Shown: positions 1 to 8,544 of the stretch, in pieces
Position numbering within the stretch: the stretch's first letter is position 1
Layout: every line of letters begins with the position of its first letter
Assembly: GCA_051201605.1 (NCBI GenBank)
Contig: CP179201.1
Location: 558,001-622,000, forward strand
Origin: CABZJG01 sp902512685
GTDB lineage: Bacteria > Pseudomonadota > Alphaproteobacteria > Rhodobacterales > Rhodobacteraceae
Direction of reading: 5' to 3'
Length of the DNA: 64,000 nt
Program-made: the position numbers and the translations under genes
Notes under the pieces: model-generated
What the model was told of the DNA's origin: nothing
What the model saw: the letters and a program-made list of their open reading frames with translations, nothing else
Database searches by the model: none

Positions 1-1079
1 TCACTTGGTACGATCCCCCAGCCGGTCCGGCAAGTGTCTTCGATATACCCGTCTGTTCTCGCATCAAAAGCAGGGCAATGTTTTGGAAAAATCGGATCAC
101 GATCGGGGTGGTATATTTCAATGCTCATCCCATGACCACAGGCCAGCATAAGGCTTGCCGAAAGCTGTGGCTCACCAGTATTCGCAACTTTCAATCCATT
201 TTGGCGAGCCAATTCTGCCGACTCTAACCAAGGGGTCACACCACCGGCATAACCGGGGTGTAGGTTGCAGATATCAATGGCTTTCGCATCAATTAGGCTT
301 GCGACACCAGCCACAGTGACTTCGCTTTGCCCCGCGCATATCGGTATATCAGTCATTTTCCTTAAGGCGGCCAGGTCGGCAATGTCGTTGTCCCAATGCA
401 CAGGCTCCTCGACCCAAGCTAGGCCCAAACCCTCGCAGGCATTCACAAAGTGCAGAGCTTCGTCTAGGGACCACGCTTGATTGGCGTCAACGGCTAAATT
501 GAATGTATCGCCACCGGCATCTCTTACGGTTTTCACCCGTTCGACATCCTCTGTAACCGATAAACCTCCGACCTTTAGCTTCATTCCGCGACCGCCGAGC
601 GTGATAAGATCTCGCGTTTCATTGGCCAAGTCGCCAAGAGAGTTCTGTGGTGTGTAGTAGCCTGCAATAACCATAATGGGCGCGTGGTCTCGTTGTTGTC
701 CCAGAAGATCAACAACAGAACATCCCTGCGCTTTAGCGTGTAAGTCCCAACAAAGAATATCTGCCAGCGCCTGCGCATGAAGGGCGACGCGCCGATCTCC
801 AAGAATATCACGAACCAACGGGCGCATGTCATACCAAATATTCTTGACATCACTTGGATCTCTTCCAATCAGAACTTTCGAGAAGTCCTCGTTCACTGCG
901 CTTGCGATGCTTTGTCCCAAGCCAAAATCATCTCCAAGATAAGCAAAACCATCAATACCCTGGTCAGTTTTTGCACGAACAAACATACCCTTCTTATGCG
1001 TATATTTGTAATTGCTACCGTGAAAGTAGCGGGGCAATGGAACCATAAATGCTTCCGCCTCAACCGAAATAATTCTCAT
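1..1079 (-). CDS. Mandelate racemase / muconate lactonizing enzyme family protein (3' end cut by window edge)
   Basis: Enolase-superfamily enzyme, probably a sugar-acid dehydratase or a racemase. It is read leftward from the ATG at 1077-1079 (product begins MRIISVEAEAF) and is still open at base 1, so a short C-terminal piece lies outside the window. In-frame motifs are KLKVG (general-base lysine region), DANQAW (first Mg ligand) and WVEEP (second Mg ligand), followed by an ICAGQSE segment where the third ligand usually lies. The family fold is an N-terminal capping domain plus a TIM barrel. The exact substrate cannot be read from the sequence. The next gene is more than 600 bases away, so this gene is not part of the sugar operon to its right. 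Confidence 0.85.
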   Translation of the reverse strand, partial: MRIISVEAEAFMVPLPRYFHGSNYKYTHKKGMFVRAKTDQGIDGFAYLGDDFGLGQSIASAVNEDFSKVLIGRDPSDVKNIWYDMRPLVRDILGDRRVALHAQALADILCWDLHAKAQGCSVVDLLGQQRDHAPIMVIAGYYTPQNSLGDLANETRDLITLGGRGMKLKVGGLSVTEDVERVKTVRDAGGDTFNLAVDANQAWSLDEALHFVNACEGLGLAWVEEPVHWDNDIADLAALRKMTDIPICAGQSEVTVAGVASLIDAKAIDICNLHPGYAGGVTPWLESAELARQNGLKVANTGEPQLSASLMLACGHGMSIEIYHPDRDPIFPKHCPAFDARTDGYIEDTCRTGWGIVPS

Positions 1080-1700
1080 CCAAAGTTCCTCGAAGAATTA
1101 GTGTCAAATTGCAACTTATCCATTGGCATCTCCATATATATTAAGCTGTATCGCTACGCTTTCTCGTATTGGTGTGATATTTTCAAATATTCTGCATTCA
1201 TAGTTGTTTGGGTTAGCTGTATAGTGTTTTAGTCAGAAGTATATTTTTCCTGATAACTTGTGTTCGTTTTGTACTTACCGCATCAGTTTTCAGTGCAGCT
1301 ATTGAGGTCCCTGCCATGGAAGTCCTAAGTCCAATCTCAAGAGCCAAACAATGCTGCTTGAACATCAACGAAAATAATTCAAAAATTCAAGTGAAATGGC
1401 GCTTTGTCCGCATAGCTGCCGCTCGCTGGGCGCTATACAAAGGTCTGATATGCGGGACAAACCGGTCCTTAGCTCTGACAGGTTAACTGGCGGAATCGAA
1501 CATTCTGGACGCTGATTCTTCCAACAATTCACCGCAGTACAGCTGGCCCAGCTTGCAAATCTTTTCGTTCGCACCAAGGGCCGTTAACGCAAAACATCAA
1601 ATTGGGCATAGATAATCCAGCGGAGTTTTTCTTATTACGAATTCTGATATCATCCATAGGTATTAGTGCTACGCAGCTCTCGTCGTTCTGTATGGCGCCC
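1080..1700. other. Gene-poor spacer, about 620 bp
   Basis: No credible coding region is seen. Short open frames here lack recognisable domains and ribosome binding sites. The spacer holds the promoter region of the leftward enolase-family gene and one copy of a dispersed palindromic repeat at 1403-1461. Confidence 0.6.
1403..1461. repeat. Dispersed 59-bp palindromic repeat, copy A
   Basis: The element starts TTTGTCCGCATAG and ends TATGCGGGACAAA, so its ends are inverted repeats of each other. A second copy of the same length lies at 42867-42925 with its inner part inverted relative to this one, and a half copy lies at 17638-17684. This is a REP-like intergenic repeat. It is followed by CGGTCCTTAGCT, a 12-base string also found at the inner ends of both IS6 remnants. 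Confidence 0.8.
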
Positions 1701-1920
1701 CTAGTGGTCGCTCGCTGATACCAGGGCGTCGATGAATTTAGAGAACAACTCGCCTTGGGATCTGATCTGAAGTTTGGAGTACACGTTTCGGCGATGAATT
1801 CGAACAGTACCAGGTGAAATCTCCAGTATACGGCCAACGGCATCGGCCGAGTGGCCCTTGAGTGTAAACTCAACTACCTGGCGCTCTCTCGGGGTCAGGA
1901 CACCTTGGCTATCGTTGAAT
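1701..1920 (-). pseudogene. LuxR-family regulator remnant (C-terminal HTH only)
   Basis: The segment reads LTPRERQVVEFTLKGHSADA, then SPGTVRIHRRNVYSKL, which is the four-helix LuxR/FixJ DNA-binding domain up to the usual C-terminus. No sensory or receiver domain precedes it. The open frame upstream only continues antisense through the end of the neighbouring Gfo/Idh/MocA gene, whose stop codon lies at 1921-1923. The remnant therefore starts at a junction where the operon end meets a truncated regulator. It has no start codon or ribosome binding site of its own in the homologous part. It is probably a dead fragment left by a rearrangement; a translated solo HTH is less likely. Confidence 0.75.
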
Positions 1921-2937
1921 CTACAATTGAACCGACATCCCAATGCGAATGCTCTTGTCGGCGGCAATGCATATAGCAAGGGATTGAATGGCATCGTTAA
2001 TGTGTCGTGTCAGGTCGATGTCCTCCAAAATCGCACGTAAAACGAACCGTTGTTCCGCGTCGCACAATGCTTGATGCCCCGGTTCATCCTCGAGGGTGAT
2101 GTGTTCGTCCCCTGACAGGCGATGGACCAGAAGGCCGCCCACTTTCGTGTGGCCTTCAATTTCGGCGCTGTTATCAGATGCAGCGTCAACAATGCTGACA
2201 GCGCCATTGGGGCTGACAATGTCCTTCACGAAATAGGCCGTCTGGGACATCATCGGGCCCCATCCTGCCTCATACCATCCAACTGATCCGTCGGAGAACC
2301 GCACCTGAAGTTGGCCGTAGTTATATATGTCTTCGGGAATTTCATCGCTCAGCCGCAGGCCAATCCCCTGCACCTGAACAGGGGCGGCGTCTGTGATTTG
2401 GCACATAACATCTACATAATGCACACCGCAATCCACTAGTGGAGAGGTCGATTGCATCAAGGCACGATGGGTCGCCCATTCATCGCCCACGCTTTGTTGG
2501 TTTAGGTTCATCCGAAATACGTAAGGCCCGCCCAAACCCCGTGCTTCGGCGATCAGACGCTGCCATGACGGGTGATGACGCAGGATATAACCAACAATCA
2601 GTTTGCGGTTCAGCCGTGTGGCAGTGTCCACCACTGCGAGGGCATCGTTCAGCGTCGTGGCGAGTGGTTTTTCGACAAAAACATGGGCCCCGGCCTCCAT
2701 GGCGCGGATCGCGATGGGGGCGTGGCTATCGGAATAGGTGGCAATGACGACCAGATCGGGGGCAAGGGCAAAGGCCTCATCAATGTCGGTCAGAAATTGA
2801 CAGTTTTTCAGTTCGTCGGGCAAGGTGCGAGGAGAGCGATTTACGAGAGCGACAATTTCGACCCCATTAGCCGCGTGCAGGGCCAAAGCATGGGACAGGC
2901 CCATATTTCCCAATCCGATGACGATAGCGCGGATCAT
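1921..2937 (-). CDS. Gfo/Idh/MocA family oxidoreductase (1 of 4)
   Basis: NAD(P)-dependent sugar or cyclitol dehydrogenase of 338 residues. The N-terminal Rossmann motif is GLGNMG at about residues 8-13 and the family EKPLA motif is near residue 90. The C-terminal half fits the alpha/beta substrate domain. It is the last gene of the leftward operon and starts 12 bases after the stop of the preceding dehydrogenase. Family members oxidise or reduce sugar hydroxyls, often at C1, C3 or an inositol carbon, and the exact substrate is not inferable. The gene ends at a rearrangement junction with a LuxR fragment, but the protein has a normal length. Confidence 0.9.
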   Translation of the reverse strand: MIRAIVIGLGNMGLSHALALHAANGVEIVALVNRSPRTLPDELKNCQFLTDIDEAFALAPDLVVIATYSDSHAPIAIRAMEAGAHVFVEKPLATTLNDALAVVDTATRLNRKLIVGYILRHHPSWQRLIAEARGLGGPYVFRMNLNQQSVGDEWATHRALMQSTSPLVDCGVHYVDVMCQITDAAPVQVQGIGLRLSDEIPEDIYNYGQLQVRFSDGSVGWYEAGWGPMMSQTAYFVKDIVSPNGAVSIVDAASDNSAEIEGHTKVGGLLVHRLSGDEHITLEDEPGHQALCDAEQRFVLRAILEDIDLTRHINDAIQSLAICIAADKSIRIGMSVQL

Positions 2938-2949
2938 GTTCGCCCTCCT

Positions 2950-3984
2950 CTAAATGTTCAACAGTGCTCGAACGCTGCCGACTTTGACCTCACAGTTCTG
3001 CTGCCTCGCGTGTACGGCTGCAAATGTGAGCGCTAGTGAGGTCAAGTTTTCGCGTGCGCCGTTCAGCGGTTCGCGATTCTCTTCGATTGCACACATCAGT
3101 TCACCCATTGTGCCGCGAAACCCGTCATCGAACCATTGCCCGCGTAGGGTGGGTGTTTCGATGCCCTGTACGTTGATAAGTGTCACATTTTGGGTGTTTA
3201 GATCGGGGCCAGTGCTGTGCAATGTGCCGTCTGATCCTGTGATTGTGGTAACATCAACCGGCCCGTACCGTGTGAAGCCGTCAAAGGCAAGGCTTGCCTG
3301 TCCGCCATCGAGACGGATCAGAGCCTGCGCAAGAAGTGGCGTGCGGTTTGCCTGTCCCGCCGCATGGGTAGAGGTGGCTGTGACCGTTTGAACCCGATCG
3401 CCCGCGATAGAGGCTACGAAATCGAACCAATGCACGCCAAAGTCATACAGCAATAGGTCTTCAAGATCGTCAAAAGAGGTGCCAGCGGTCCAGCTGTGAT
3501 CCCAATGAACACGGGCATGAACAGATGACAGGGTGCCAATCTTTCCGTTGCGTACGCTGTCGCGCATGTATTGGAAATGCGGCGCGTAGCGGCCGTTCTG
3601 ATTAACCGCCAGCTTGACGCCCATGTCGTCTGCCAGAGCAACAAGGCGTTCACCGCTGCCCAGATTGGTCACGAAAGGTTTTTGGCTAAGGACGTGTTTG
3701 CCCGCTTTCAGAGCCGCCTCGATGATGGGTGTGCGGTGTTCGGGGTGTAACGTTATGTCAACGATATCAATGGCCGGATCAGCAAGGATTTGTTGCCAAT
3801 CCTTTTCAACCCGCGCGGTTAGAGCCAATGCATCGCGTTTGGCCACAGCCGTTTCGCGGGTCCGGTTCCAAAGGGCGGCGACATGCCATCCATCCGTGGC
3901 ATAGGCGTTCAGGTGGCTGTCAGAAATACTGCCTGTACCGATGACTCCTATCTGCCAGTCCTTACGGCGCGGCGACGGGATCAT
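2950..3984 (-). CDS. Gfo/Idh/MocA family oxidoreductase (2 of 4)
   Basis: 344 residues. The Rossmann motif GTGSIS is near residue 15, and the usual EKP motif is replaced by SQKPF near residue 98. SQKP at this site is a known variant that keeps the lysine. The later segment DFGVHWFD carries the histidine/aspartate pair typical of the catalytic site. The start ATG overlaps the stop of the upstream dehydrogenase by four bases (ATGA), so the two are translationally coupled. It is likely one step of a multi-step oxidation/reduction of the sugar imported by the adjacent ABC system; that role is inferred from context. Confidence 0.9.
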   Translation of the reverse strand: MIPSPRRKDWQIGVIGTGSISDSHLNAYATDGWHVAALWNRTRETAVAKRDALALTARVEKDWQQILADPAIDIVDITLHPEHRTPIIEAALKAGKHVLSQKPFVTNLGSGERLVALADDMGVKLAVNQNGRYAPHFQYMRDSVRNGKIGTLSSVHARVHWDHSWTAGTSFDDLEDLLLYDFGVHWFDFVASIAGDRVQTVTATSTHAAGQANRTPLLAQALIRLDGGQASLAFDGFTRYGPVDVTTITGSDGTLHSTGPDLNTQNVTLINVQGIETPTLRGQWFDDGFRGTMGELMCAIEENREPLNGARENLTSLALTFAAVHARQQNCEVKVGSVRALLNI

Positions 3985-5054
3985 GGCAGCAATGCCAGCG
4001 TGCGTTTTTCCAGCGCGGACTGTGCCGCGGTGTCGACAATGCGTTGTGCGGTCAGGCAGAGAGTGGGGTCAAGTGGGCCGCCGACGGGTTCACCGCGGGC
4101 AAGACAGCCCAGCACGTATTCAATGCCGTTTCTTTCGCCTAGGGTCAGTGGATCCACCGCGATCTGATGTAGTTCAGGGCGCGCGCGGGTCTGCACGCTT
4201 AGATGTGTTGCATAGTCAGGCGATGAAATGGTCCCGTCACTGCCGACAAAGGTAAATCCACAAGTGGGTTGCGGCTGGTGGGTCCAGGGGTCTGTGAAGG
4301 TGCCCCAGCGAGTTTCCATCCGCGACAAACCACTGTCATAGCGCAGCACGGCAATGGCGTGTTGGTCTACTTCGATCTCGGGAACCTCATCCACGGTGCA
4401 TGTAACCTCACTCGGGGATTTGCCGTTCATATACCACGTGCCCAACGTCGCTCCATAGCCGAGGTAATCCAGCAAGGCACCGCCGCCGGATGCCTTTTTA
4501 TACCACCATGCATCGGGTTTGAGGCGCTCGACCTCTTGCGGTGTCACCTCTTGTTTGTCGGCACCGTGCCAAAGCGGGCCACGATTGCCATCATAAAAAT
4601 GCGTTTCGCGCAGCTCACCGATTAAGCCTTCGTCGATCAGGCGCTTGGCGGTGACGTGGCTTTCGACCCAGCGCAGCGGCCAGTTGATTGCAAGTTGCCG
4701 ACCCGTACCCTCCATGGCCGCCATCATCCGCCGCGCATCGATGGCGCTGGCGGCAAAGGGTTTTTCGACGAAGATGTGCATGTCGTGTGGTGCAAGGCGT
4801 TCCGTCATGCATGCGTGTTCGGCCGTCGCCACACAAAGCAAAGCCATATCGTAGGATCCAGCGGCTAGGCAGGCATCAAGTTCGGTGAACACGCGGTCCT
4901 CGGGCACGTTGAAAGTGTCGATTGTGCCCTGCATCTTGGCGCGGTTAGGATCGTAGAGCGCAGCAATCTCGGCGTCGGGGTGTTCGTGTACCATGCGCAG
5001 AAGGTCACCCATATGCATGTGATCAAAGCTGATCCCGGCGATGCGAAAGGTCAT
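3981..5054 (-). CDS. Gfo/Idh/MocA family oxidoreductase (3 of 4)
   Basis: 357 residues, more divergent than its neighbours. The nucleotide-binding glycine loop is not the standard GxGxxG; the N-terminus instead reads RIAGISFDHMHMGDL. The family lysine motif EKPF is present near residue 96. A conserved-looking LLDYLGYG segment stands where the catalytic His/Asp region is expected. It follows the permease gene by one base and overlaps the next dehydrogenase by four. The altered cofactor loop may mean a different cofactor mode or substrate than the other three. Membership of the family is secure, the reaction is not. Confidence 0.85.
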   Translation of the reverse strand: MTFRIAGISFDHMHMGDLLRMVHEHPDAEIAALYDPNRAKMQGTIDTFNVPEDRVFTELDACLAAGSYDMALLCVATAEHACMTERLAPHDMHIFVEKPFAASAIDARRMMAAMEGTGRQLAINWPLRWVESHVTAKRLIDEGLIGELRETHFYDGNRGPLWHGADKQEVTPQEVERLKPDAWWYKKASGGGALLDYLGYGATLGTWYMNGKSPSEVTCTVDEVPEIEVDQHAIAVLRYDSGLSRMETRWGTFTDPWTHQPQPTCGFTFVGSDGTISSPDYATHLSVQTRARPELHQIAVDPLTLGERNGIEYVLGCLARGEPVGGPLDPTLCLTAQRIVDTAAQSALEKRTLALLP

Positions 5055-5055
5055 G

Positions 5056-6072
5056 TCAACGGCTCCCTGTGATGCGGACGTAAATGGCGGTGACGGCTAG
5101 GATGATAACCCCGAACAGGGCCGTTCGCGCGCCCTCGGGCATTTGTAGCAGGGTCAACATTGTGTCGAGGACTCGCAGGATCAGCGCCCCGATGATCGCA
5201 CCCGCATAGCTGCCGCGCCCGCCAAAGATTGAGGTACCACCAATCACTGCCGCCGCGACCGAGGGCAACAGCAGCGGATTGGCAAGGCTAAGCGAGGGTT
5301 GGCGTATCATTCCGAGGTAAAGTAGCCCGGCAACGGCGGCGATGAAGCCAGACAATGCATATAGCGCCAGATGCACTTGCCAACCGCGCACGCCGGACAA
5401 CCGCGCGGCGTTTTCGTTTGAGCCCATTGCGAACAACAGCCGCCCGAACCCCGTGTACCGCATGATCCACAAGATAAGCAGCGCGAAGGGAATGAACACA
5501 TAAAGCCCGTTGGGCATGCCCGCCGTCCGCCCCGTGCCGAGCCAGCCCAGAAAGGCTGGAACCTCGGAGCCTACATTGATGACGAGCCTTTGATAAACCT
5601 GCAAACACCCTGTTGCTATCAATCCGGTGCCAAGTGTCATGATCAAAGGATGCACCCGCACGATGCCAACGCCGAAACCGTTCACAAGCCCGACGATAAT
5701 CCCGCAGGACAGCGCGACCAGCACCGCAGGGGCCACACCAAGCGTTCCAGACAGCGTGGCGCAGATAAATGCGGCGACCGTGGCGATGATACCTACCGAA
5801 AGGTCGATACCAGCGGTGAGCATAGTCAAAACCTGACAGGCGGCCAGCATGGCCAGCGGAATGGCGAACTTCACAAGATTGCCAATCCAGAACATGCTGA
5901 GAAGCCCATCACGACCCGCGCGAAACGGGGTGACAATGCCCGGGCGCATAACCTCTAGTGCGGCGACTAGCAACACCAGAAAAACGATCAGCGGGATCAT
6001 CGGATTGCCGGCCAGATAGCGGCCAAAGCGTTCACGGAATGGATCGGGCTGATGGCTGGGAGCGACGCTCAT
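5056..6072 (-). CDS. Sugar ABC transporter permease (RbsC/BPD_transp_2 family)
   Basis: 338 residues with roughly nine to ten hydrophobic membrane segments. The GIDLSVG motif near residue 90 is the hallmark of ribose-type permeases. The gene overlaps the second permease by four bases and is followed after one base by a dehydrogenase. It forms the inner-membrane channel with the permease at 6069-7007, the ATPase at 7004-8476 and the binding protein at 8545-9573. The substrate is probably a monosaccharide, glycoside or cyclitol. Confidence 0.92.
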   Translation of the reverse strand: MSVAPSHQPDPFRERFGRYLAGNPMIPLIVFLVLLVAALEVMRPGIVTPFRAGRDGLLSMFWIGNLVKFAIPLAMLAACQVLTMLTAGIDLSVGIIATVAAFICATLSGTLGVAPAVLVALSCGIIVGLVNGFGVGIVRVHPLIMTLGTGLIATGCLQVYQRLVINVGSEVPAFLGWLGTGRTAGMPNGLYVFIPFALLILWIMRYTGFGRLLFAMGSNENAARLSGVRGWQVHLALYALSGFIAAVAGLLYLGMIRQPSLSLANPLLLPSVAAAVIGGTSIFGGRGSYAGAIIGALILRVLDTMLTLLQMPEGARTALFGVIILAVTAIYVRITGSR

Positions 6073-7007
6073 GTGCGGGTTCCTTTCAAGGTCAGAGCGG
6101 TGCCGAGCATGACGACGCCAACCATGATCACGCCTTCGATGATGGTCGTGACATTGGGGTCTACGGCCATAAGCGTCAGGAGGGTGCGGATAATGCGCAG
6201 GACAAAGACAGCGATAAGGGGCCCCAACAGGCCACCCTTACCGCCACCCAATACGACGCCGCCCAGCACCACCGCCGCGATAGAGGCCATGAGGTATGGA
6301 CCGGGGACGGGTTCACCAATGCCTGTCAAAGCGGCCAATGACAGTCCGCCAAAGGCACAGAACAGCCCGCAGATCGCATAGGCCGCAACCTTGGAGCGCC
6401 CAATGGAGATGCCGGATCGGAATGCCGCCAACTCGTCCGAGCCGATGGCATAGATGCTCAGGCCCAGTTTGGTGCGCTGCAAGGGGCCCCAAAGCAGGGC
6501 CGAGACAATCGCGATGATCAAAAAGGCCTTCGGCAGCCAAGAGAATATGAATGAGCCCCGGATCGCCCCTTCGAGCCAATCTGCTGTCGCCCCACCCGGT
6601 GATGACAAGATCAACAAGGCAACGCCTTCCCAGACGAACAGCATAGCCAGTGTCACCACGATGTCCGGCACTTTGGTCAGGATGATCAAGGTGCCATTGA
6701 TTGCGCCCATCCCAGCACCCGCCAAAAGCACGATGATCAGGGCAGGGACCCCTGCCATACGTTCCATCAGAACAGCGGTTGTCACGGCGCAAACGGCCAT
6801 CATCGAGGCTACAGACAGATCAATTCCGCCTGCAATAATCACCACGGCCATGCCCGCCGTTGCAAAACCAAAGGGCAGGGCGGCACGGGCTAGGGATTCA
6901 ATCCCGGATGCGCCAAACCCCGGTTGTATGATTTTGGTCAGGGCCAAAAGCACGGCTAGTAGAGCGGCAAGGCTGATCACCCATGCATGTTTTCTCACGT
7001 GGGTCAT
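6069..7007 (-). CDS. Sugar ABC transporter permease (RbsC/BPD_transp_2 family)
   Basis: 312 residues, highly hydrophobic throughout, with the GGIDLSVA motif near residue 65 that corresponds to the conserved cytoplasmic loop of RbsC-type permeases. It starts inside the stop of the ATPase gene (four-base overlap) and ends inside the start of the second permease. Two different permease subunits in one operon suggest a heterodimeric channel, in contrast to the usual RbsC homodimer. Confidence 0.92.
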   Translation of the reverse strand: MTHVRKHAWVISLAALLAVLLALTKIIQPGFGASGIESLARAALPFGFATAGMAVVIIAGGIDLSVASMMAVCAVTTAVLMERMAGVPALIIVLLAGAGMGAINGTLIILTKVPDIVVTLAMLFVWEGVALLILSSPGGATADWLEGAIRGSFIFSWLPKAFLIIAIVSALLWGPLQRTKLGLSIYAIGSDELAAFRSGISIGRSKVAAYAICGLFCAFGGLSLAALTGIGEPVPGPYLMASIAAVVLGGVVLGGGKGGLLGPLIAVFVLRIIRTLLTLMAVDPNVTTIIEGVIMVGVVMLGTALTLKGTRT

Positions 7008-8476
7008 GCCACCTCCGTCAGGCCATAGGCGGCACGCATCAAAGTTTGTTCATCTGCGTCCTTGGCATCAATCATGTCCACGACGCGGCCGTTGAAGATC
7101 ACGATACAACGGTCACAGGCCAACGGGATTTCTTCGAGTTCGGACGTATACATCAGCACCGCCGCCCCCCGTTCGGCCAACTCGCGGACAAGCGGATAAA
7201 TCTGGCGCTTGGTGCGCACGTCAATTCCACGGGTGGGGTCAAACAACAGCAGGGTTTCAACGCCCTTGGCAATCCAACGGCCAATCGTGACCTTTTGCTG
7301 ATTTCCGCCAGAAAGGCGCTGCACCTCGCCTTGTGCGCGGGTGTCAATTTGCAATTTCTCAATCGCGTAATCCGCGCGGTCCTTTTCCATGCCCCGTTTT
7401 AGCGGGCCCCAATTGGCGACCCGCGCAGCAAAGGGCAGGGCGATATTTTCGCGCACGGAGCGTTGCGATAAAAGCGCCTCGGCGCGGTTGCCGGGGACAT
7501 AGGTGATGCCGCGCGCAATCGCGTCGCTGGGGTGGTGAAAACTGGCTACTGTATTGTCCACCGACAGAGTGCCGCCCGTCGGCGGGGTAATGCCGGCAAG
7601 CACATTAAAAAGCTCATCCTGGCCTTGCCCCTCAAGCGCGACGACGCCGAGGACTTCGCCGGGGAATAAATCAAACGACACATCTGAGAGTTTCGGGGCC
7701 GACGCCAATCCCCGTACCGCCAATTGCGGTGTGCCTTCGTTGCGCAGCGCGGCCCCTGTATCGCGTTTGCCAAGGTCGAGTTTGGCGCCAAGCATCAGTT
7801 CAACCGCGCGATCCTCAACCCCCGGTTCAATGGGCAATTCGCCCACGGTGCGGCCATCGCGAAGGATTGTGGCGCTGTCGCAGAGGTTAGAAATTTCGGT
7901 AAAACGGTGCGAGACGTAGATGACGCCCATTCCGGCATCCGCCTGTTTTCGAACAGTTTTCAACACGTTCTCGACTAGGTCAGTGGGTAGTGCGGCTGTC
8001 ATTTCATCCAAAAGAAGCACATCCGGCTTTGCCGCCAAGGCGCGGGCCAGATCTAGGATGCGCAGTGTCGCGAGGGGCAGATCGGAGATCATGTCGGTCA
8101 GTTTCAGTCTCTCGATTCCCAATTCCTCGACCCAGTTGCGAAAGGCCTGCACGGGCGTATCGCCAAGCGTTAGGTTGTCGGCCACATTCAGATCGGGAAT
8201 GAGCGAGGGTTCCTGATAGACGGGCACAAGGCCGGAGCGCTGCGCCTCTGCAGGAGAGCCAACGCAGGCCTCTTGCCCGCGGATAAGAACCCGACCTGCC
8301 GTCGGTTTCAACGCACCGGTCAAGATTTTGACAAAGGTGGATTTACCCGCGCCATTGGCTCCCATTAGGGCAACTACTTGCCCTTTGGACAGCGTCAGTT
8401 TCGCGTCAGTCAGCGCCTTGACCGCGCCAAAAGTTTTGGTGACGCCTGACGCATCAAGAAGGGGGATGTCAGACAT
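7004..8476 (-). CDS. Sugar ABC transporter ATP-binding protein (RbsA type, two ATPase domains)
   Basis: 490 residues from the ATG at 8474-8476 (MSDIPLLDASG). The frame is open further upstream, but that would run into the binding-protein gene and lacks homology. Domain 1 has Walker A GANGAGKST and Walker B LLLDEMTAAL, but its ABC signature reads LATLRILDLARAL and lacks the LSGGQ core. Domain 2 has signature LSGGNQQK and Walker B LLLFDPTRGID, and a degenerate P-loop ALEGQGQDEL, as is usual for sugar ATPases of this family. Each domain is therefore missing one half of a canonical site, so ATP sites are probably asymmetric. It is coupled to the permeases by overlaps. Confidence 0.93.
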   Translation of the reverse strand: MSDIPLLDASGVTKTFGAVKALTDAKLTLSKGQVVALMGANGAGKSTFVKILTGALKPTAGRVLIRGQEACVGSPAEAQRSGLVPVYQEPSLIPDLNVADNLTLGDTPVQAFRNWVEELGIERLKLTDMISDLPLATLRILDLARALAAKPDVLLLDEMTAALPTDLVENVLKTVRKQADAGMGVIYVSHRFTEISNLCDSATILRDGRTVGELPIEPGVEDRAVELMLGAKLDLGKRDTGAALRNEGTPQLAVRGLASAPKLSDVSFDLFPGEVLGVVALEGQGQDELFNVLAGITPPTGGTLSVDNTVASFHHPSDAIARGITYVPGNRAEALLSQRSVRENIALPFAARVANWGPLKRGMEKDRADYAIEKLQIDTRAQGEVQRLSGGNQQKVTIGRWIAKGVETLLLFDPTRGIDVRTKRQIYPLVRELAERGAAVLMYTSELEEIPLACDRCIVIFNGRVVDMIDAKDADEQTLMRAAYGLTEVA

Positions 8477-8544
8477 GCCTATCCAATCTGAAATATAGGG
8501 AATGCCCCCGACACATTGGCCGGAGGTCATCAATTGCAGTCGCC

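Noticed and set aside
1..3. Stop codon of the enolase-family gene at base 1 (TCA on the plus strand)
   Set aside because: It is in a different frame from the start at 1077-1079; the gene stays open to the window edge.
777..1232. 151-residue plus-strand open frame over the enolase-family gene
   Set aside because: It is antisense to a gene with full family motifs, has no domain and no ribosome site.
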